Part shown: piece by piece, positions 59,608 through 64,000 of the stretch
How positions within the stretch are numbered: the stretch's first letter is position 1
Layout of the letters: the number at the start of each line of letters is the position of its first letter
NCBI GenBank assembly: GCA_003116975.1
Contig: BGKB01000027.1
Location: 428,880 to 492,879, forward strand
Reading direction: 5' to 3'
Source of the DNA: Aurantiochytrium sp. KH105
Lineage: Eukaryota; Sar; Bigyra; Thraustochytrida; Thraustochytriidae
DNA: 64,000 bases
Program-made: the position numbers and the translations under genes
The notes under the pieces: generated by a model
The model's database searches: none
Told to the model about the DNA's origin: nothing
The model's input: the letters and a program-made list of their open reading frames with translations, nothing else

Positions 59608-60387
59608 TTAGAGCTTGCCGGTGAACCGCGGGGCGCGCTTCTCAATAAAGGCGAGCGGACCCTCCTTGAAGTCCGGGGTCTTGGCGAGAAATCGCATTCC
59701 CTCGGACGAAGCCTTCCAGGCATCGGCGTCGGAGCCGTAGACAGTCTGGAGAGCGATCTCACGAGCCTTGCGGACTGCGAGCGGAGCGTTGATCTCGATG
59801 CGCTTGGCAAGCTTGAGAGCGGCTTCAACGACCTGGCCAGGCTCGACGAGCTCGTTAACAAAGCCCAGCGAGTACATGCGCTCCGCGGTGAGCGGGTCTC
59901 CGGTGAGAAGCAGTTCCATGGCGATGGCTTGGGGCAGCTTGCGGGGAAGACGGAACATGCCACCGGCAGCCGGGACGAGGGAGCGCTTGACCTCGGGCAC
60001 GCCGAATTTGGCCTTGGTAGAGGCGACGACGAGATCGCACGTGAGCACGAGCTCGCAGCCTCCGGCAAGCGCGAAGCCATCGACGGCTGCAATCATGGGC
60101 TTCGTGCGAGGAAAGTGGACGAAGCCGCCAAAGCCGCCCTTGGGGGTCTCGATGCTTTGGCCGGCGTTGATGGCCTTGAGGTCTGCGCCTGCGCAAAAGA
60201 CCTTTTCGTGCGATGAGGCGAGGATGCCGATCCAGAGGTCGTTGTCCTTTTCGAAGTCCTCCATAAGGCTCTCCATGCGCTTGGAGAGGTCTCCGGAGAC
60301 CGCGTTCATGGCCTTGGGCCTGTTGAGGGTGAAGATGGCCACATGCCCGCGGCGCTCAAAGCGAACCAGTTCGTCGTCTCCGGCCAT
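59608..60387 (-). CDS. Enoyl-CoA hydratase/isomerase (crotonase family)
   Basis: 259 residues. The crotonase fold is complete: L-N-R-P-K-A-M-N-A-V, the oxyanion-hole strand F-C-A-G-A-D-L-K-A, and D-G-F-A-L-A-G-G-C-E-L-V-L-T-C-D-L. The Glu in G-G-C-E-L and the Glu in V-P-E-V are both kept, which fits hydratase activity (both catalytic glutamates). There is no N-terminal presequence. The C-terminus is G-K-L, close to but not a canonical peroxisomal PTS1 (S-K-L type). Fatty-acid or branched-chain amino-acid beta-oxidation is the likely pathway, and the exact substrate cannot be told. It is flanked upstream by a TTGCTGGG-type repeat. Confidence 0.93.
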   Translation of the reverse strand: MAGDDELVRFERRGHVAIFTLNRPKAMNAVSGDLSKRMESLMEDFEKDNDLWIGILASSHEKVFCAGADLKAINAGQSIETPKGGFGGFVHFPRTKPMIAAVDGFALAGGCELVLTCDLVVASTKAKFGVPEVKRSLVPAAGGMFRLPRKLPQAIAMELLLTGDPLTAERMYSLGFVNELVEPGQVVEAALKLAKRIEINAPLAVRKAREIALQTVYGSDADAWKASSEGMRFLAKTPDFKEGPLAFIEKRAPRFTGKL

Positions 60388-61302
60388 GGTTGCTTGCTGG
60401 GTTGCTTGCTGGGTTGCTTGCTGCTTGCTGGGCTGCTTGCTGGGTTGCTTGCTGGGTTGCTGGATTGCTCGCTGCGCGCGGGTTGCTCTGCTGCGTTGCC
60501 GGACTGGCGGGGCTCTCGCTCTCTGCTTGGTTTCTGCTCGACTCTCTAGGATTGGACTTGCCGCAGTCGGACTTAGACTTCATGAGACACTCACTCACTG
60601 TCAGCAGGAAGCAGACAGAGAGAGAGAGCACAGCAGAGAGAGCACAGCAGCAGAGCAGAGCTTGACGCTGGCCCCGGCATCTGGCAGCCTGTGCGGCACG
60701 ACACAGGATTGACATGTGAGGACCGAGGATCGAGGATCGAGGAGCGAAGAGGTCGATCAAAACGATCCCGGGAGGATCGCTCACACTTGTCAGCAGCAGC
60801 AGCAGCAGCAGCTGCAGCAGCTGCAGCAGGCAGGTGTCACGACGTCGCGCACGAACACAACGAGCAACGCTGCAGTGCAATCGGTGCTCGCCTACCTCCT
60901 ACGCTGCGTCTATCCAGGGCTGGCTGCGGCGGGCAGACTCTTCGCATGCTTGCGCAGACTCGCCAAGACGTTTGCAGCCAGGTGGGACGCTGGGAGCGCT
61001 GGCCTGCCTCGCTGGCCTACTACATACAATCTACCTAATAATAACCTAGCCCGCCGTCCTTGCAGGGCCGACAGCGAGCGCGGGGAGAGCGACGAAGAGC
61101 TCGCAAGCGTCGTTGCAAGCTGACAAGCTACGAGGCTGCCAGCCCCAGGGCGAGAAGGCCGAGCCAGCCAGCCGGCGTAGCTGCCAGGGCGAAGTGGCAG
61201 GGCGGGCGGGCAGGCAGGCGCCTCGCCGACGTGCCGTTCGTGACCTCTGCTCACTCGCTGGCCGGTCAAAGCGAGCTGGAGAGAGCTCGAGCGAACGAGG
61301 GG
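60388..61302. other. Divergent region between the hydratase and PIG-M genes
   Basis: It holds TTGCTGGG repeats (60389-60468), an AGAGAGC run near 60617-60660, CGAGGAT repeats near 60722-60745 and a GCA run near 60793-60830. Open frames are repeat-driven, and I see no supported gene. Confidence 0.55.
60389..60468. repeat. TTGCTGGG-type tandem repeat at the hydratase start
   Basis: About eight to ten degenerate copies of an eight- to eleven-base unit, immediately upstream of the hydratase ATG. Confidence 0.85.
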
Positions 61303-62487
61303 ATGGGCGCGGTCCAAGAACGATGGGCCACCGTGGTCACGACAAGGTGGGCGGCCGTCCTGGGCACGGCGCTCGCTCTGCGGCTGGCACTTATTGCGTA
61401 CGCGGACTGGCATGATGAACACGTCGTCGTCAAATACACTGATGTAGACTACCACGTGTTTACCGATGCTGCCGCAGCCGTTGCCAAGGGCGATTCACCC
61501 TTTGCCAGGCGCACATATAGGTACACGCCGTTGCTTGCATGGGCATTGGTGCCCAATGTCTTGGGCTTCCGTGCATTTGGCAAAGTCCTCTTTGCCTTGT
61601 GCGACCTGGGCGTTGGGCAGACCCTGGTGCAGATCCTTTGCCGGCAAAAGCTGCCCGAGGCGACAGCCAAAGCGTGGGCCTGCTTGTGGCTCTTTCATCC
61701 GTACTCGGTGAACATTTCCACACGCGGCAACGCGGACGCGGTGGTGTGTTTGCTCGTGCTACGTGCAGGTCTCGGCGCCCTGGAGGATCGCTGGGTGCAA
61801 GCCGCACTCTTTTATGGACTGGCAGTGCACGTGCGAATCTTCCCCATCGTTTTCGCGCCTGCATTTCTGCTCTGCATCGGCTGGCAGCAACCTCGAAAGC
61901 TGTTCACGTTTGCTTTTGTCAGTGGAGGCATCTTTCTGGCTCTTGCTGCATTCTTTTATGCTTTGTACGGCTTCACCTTTGCGTATGAGACTTACTTGTA
62001 TCATCTCGTGCGCACCGACAATCGTCACAACTTCTCGGTCTACTTTTATTCGCTGTACCTCCAATATGGAGCTCCGGCAGGATTTGTAATGGGTCTTGCC
62101 GCCTTTTTGCCACAGCTCGTGGCACAGGGCGCGCTTGTCGCAGCCTTGCACCGTCGGGAGGACCTCATCGCCTGCATGTGTCTGCAGACGATGGCATTTG
62201 TGGCATTCAACAAAGTATGCACGGCACAGTACTTTACATGGTATACTGCTCTTATCCCCGTGCCATTGTCGACGCTGCGTGCGCAAGGGCGACTCTCCTT
62301 GTCCGTCGTCGTTGGTGCGGCTCTCGTGTGGCTATTTGCGCAGGGCGCCTGGTTGGCCCAGGCTTACCTTCTCGAGTTCAAGGCGCGCAATACGTTTTTC
62401 CGCATTTGGCTTGCTGGCATCGCTTTCTTCGTCGTCAATATCGGCATCATTGCAGCTTTGGCTCGCGTGCTTGTTCGATCAAAATGA
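61303..62487 (+). CDS. PIGM: GPI mannosyltransferase I (PIG-M)
   Basis: 394 residues from the ATG at 61303 (M-G-A-V-Q-E-R-W). The upstream open frame lacks an ATG and homology. The lumenal signature K-Y-T-D-V-D-Y-H-V-F-T-D-A-A, containing the DxD-type motif, and S-P-F-A-R-R-T-Y-R-Y-T-P-L-L-A near the N-terminus are diagnostic of PIG-M/Gpi14. Eight to ten hydrophobic helices follow, and N-K-V-C-T-A-Q-Y-F-T-W-Y is another family block. The enzyme adds the first alpha-1,4 mannose to GlcN-PI in the endoplasmic reticulum, together with PIG-X. Length is normal (animal ~423). Confidence 0.96.
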   Translation: MGAVQERWATVVTTRWAAVLGTALALRLALIAYADWHDEHVVVKYTDVDYHVFTDAAAAVAKGDSPFARRTYRYTPLLAWALVPNVLGFRAFGKVLFALCDLGVGQTLVQILCRQKLPEATAKAWACLWLFHPYSVNISTRGNADAVVCLLVLRAGLGALEDRWVQAALFYGLAVHVRIFPIVFAPAFLLCIGWQQPRKLFTFAFVSGGIFLALAAFFYALYGFTFAYETYLYHLVRTDNRHNFSVYFYSLYLQYGAPAGFVMGLAAFLPQLVAQGALVAALHRREDLIACMCLQTMAFVAFNKVCTAQYFTWYTALIPVPLSTLRAQGRLSLSVVVGAALVWLFAQGAWLAQAYLLEFKARNTFFRIWLAGIAFFVVNIGIIAALARVLVRSK

Positions 62488-63704
62488 CCATTTTTTCGAA
62501 CTTTCGCAATTCAGCTTTAGAGTGACTTTTATTGTAAAATGTAGCCCCATGACCACACTAACATCCATTCAGTTGCACAGTGTTCTAAGCATTCATGAGT
62601 GAATTTTATGCTTTTCTTGCCATTGGCGTTCTGCATTCCTTCTGCCTGGGCCACTTTTGTGAAGATGCGCAATATCGTGTTCCCCTTCGCTCTTTATTTA
62701 TCTCTCTGAGCAGTGAATTCGGACAAATAGGGGAACAAAGGAGCACGTCGCTCGCTCGCTCACTCACTCGCTCGCTGGCTGGCTGGCTGAAAGCAACACC
62801 TTCATTTGCGGTGCTTTCTTTGCTCGCCAGAAAAAGTGAGGAATGTTGGTGAGATTCTACTTGCTTGCAATGCAACCAATCAACTCTTGTCACGGCCGTT
62901 TTCAAAGAAAGCACTCAGTGAATGCATGCCTCCCTAGATCCAGAACTTCGACAATTGAATCAGTCTTGTCAGTCGCCTACATGGCTTTTTCTCTGCTTTG
63001 ATTCATTTTCTACGTACCACCATTCTGCGATGCCGGCCTGCCTGCCTCTCTCCTCCCGGCAAGACATCGCTTGATCGAGGTTGCAAAAAGATATCTTAGA
63101 TGCGTGTATCAATAGCATCCACACGACACACACAGAGTAGGTAAGTCGATTCTTTCGCAACACTAGCCCCCAGCCCACCCATCAGAAGCGGGGCTGTCGT
63201 TCAATCGACAAAGCAAGGAGGATAGAGACTCTTTACAGCTAGCATAGGCTAGCCCTACACATTGTTTTTGGAAACGTCGATAGCACTTCACTCCCCGAGA
63301 CTTCTAAATTACTTCTTAGCTGAGTACATCGAGCGAAAGAGAACCGGAGATATTTCACTGAAATCGTTCTGGTGCATCCCTGTCGTTAGAGTCGCCTTGG
63401 CGCATATTTCACTCGATTAATCGATGCATAGGTATTCCAGCATTCCATTTGTGCCTAAATCTAAGTCACATGATGTAAATCTACTTATCTCACTCATCAA
63501 TGACTTCGCCAGAATTAAGAATATTCATCAAAGTGTTGGAGTGGTTGTCGGGCAACCAAGCCTTGGGATGAGTACTTGGTGCACACGAATGAGTCAACGA
63601 CTCTTGTACAGTGCTGGTTTGCTAGCCTTGTCTGCAGCCAAGACAGCAATGAGCAATCAATGATCCTATTTGATCGCTTTCCAGCCACCGACGGCAGGCA
63701 GGCG

Positions 63705-63744
63705 CGCGCGTAGGCTCGTGGGCGTCCCCACGGCTCTACGCGCG
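63705..63744. other. Long GC-rich hairpin
   Basis: CGCGCGTAG (63705-63713) pairs with CTACGCGCG (63736-63744). Inside, CGTGGG (63717-63722) pairs with CCCACG (63727-63732) around a CGTC loop. The three-base steps between the stems allow G-U pairs and one mismatch. The whole is a ~18-pair stem. Function unknown. Confidence 0.55.
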
Positions 63745-63891
63745 GCGCTGCCGCCGGTGCTCACGCGCCTTCGCTTAGGCTAGCGAGCACGCAGACGGAC
63801 AATCAGAAGAGAGACGTGAAAGATGTCTTGTATTTTGAGTTAGAGGTAAGGAATCAATCCAGACCAGCCATCTCGCGTGCGAGGCTGCAAA

Positions 63892-63978
63892 ATGGGTTGC
63901 AGCAAGCTGGGTTGCGGCAAGCTGCGTTGCGGCAAGCTGGGTTGCGGCAAACTGCGTTGCGGCAAACTGCGTTGCAGT
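63892..63978. repeat. 15-base tandem repeat (TTGCGGCAAGCTGGG-like)
   Basis: About six copies with small changes. Because the unit is 15 bases, the minus strand reads as a five-residue Ala-Thr-Gln-Leu-Ala repeat. No start or domain supports translation. Confidence 0.85.
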
Positions 63979-64000
63979 GTGGCGCGGCATGACTCTGATA

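Larger units (their letters stand above)
62488..64000. other. Gene-poor right edge
   Basis: 1.5 kb without a convincing gene. It holds (CTCG/CTCA)n at about 62746-62785, a strong hairpin at 63705-63744 and a 15-base tandem repeat at the end. Short open frames (for example 63424-63663) have no recognisable features. Confidence 0.6.

Noticed and set aside
63195-63215. tRNA-like TTCAAT hairpin
   Set aside because: The loop has six bases and no cloverleaf can be drawn.
63424-63663. 79-codon plus-strand frame at the right edge
   Set aside because: No start context, domain or compositional support. Left unannotated.

Overview
This window is nuclear DNA of a eukaryotic microbe. It is moderately GC-rich and gene-dense, with about 24 protein genes in 64 kb. 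Most genes are a single long exon. Where introns occur they are short (78-299 bp), with GT-AG ends, donors such as GTAAGT, GTACGT or GTAGGT, and often a CTAAC or CTGAC branch-like site. Simple tandem repeats are abundant, and one run of N (30546-30570) marks an assembly gap. The genes for a BBSome subunit (BBIP1), a MYCBPAP-type axonemal protein, a soluble-type adenylyl cyclase and an SFI1-like repeat protein imply a flagellated cell. Together these features best fit a stramenopile protist of the thraustochytrid/labyrinthulomycete type. That is an inference from style and content, not a proven taxonomic call.

Layout. Positions 1-2507 hold the start of a minus-strand SFI1/IQ-like repeat protein that runs off the left edge. 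Next come long CAAG and ACAG arrays and a repeat-bounded, transposon-like segment (3273-4107). Then follow eIF5B (-), NDUFS8 of complex I (-, 3 exons), an F-box/RCC1-repeat protein (+), a NuSAP-like SAP protein (-), a four-helix membrane protein (+), a rhomboid-like protease (-, split), an AKAP7-type 2H phosphoesterase (+) and a ZRANB3-type SNF2 helicase with an HNH nuclease (+). The central block holds a giant MYCBPAP homologue carrying a degenerate phosphoglycerate-kinase-like region (+) and a 1,894-residue soluble adenylyl cyclase (+). After these come an Nta1-type N-terminal amidase (-, 2 exons), BBIP1 (+), a type II membrane protein with a carbohydrate-binding-like domain (-), and ARV1 (+) overlapping a RecQ helicase (-) tail to tail. 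The right third holds RPAP3 (+, with an intron that stays in frame), CHMP5 (-), a three-exon helix-bundle/winged-helix gene (-), a mu-crystallin/ornithine-cyclodeaminase family enzyme (+), AATF/Bfr2 (-), a giant coiled-coil protein (+), an enoyl-CoA hydratase (-) and the GPI mannosyltransferase PIG-M (+). The last 1.5 kb shows no convincing gene.

Functionally the window is mostly housekeeping: translation initiation, respiration, ribosome biogenesis, ESCRT-III, R2TP assembly, GPI and sterol homeostasis, and DNA repair. A loose flagellum/cAMP theme runs through the centre (MYCBPAP, adenylyl cyclase, BBIP1). Neighbouring genes usually alternate in strand. Many start codons have a simple repeat within a few hundred bases upstream.
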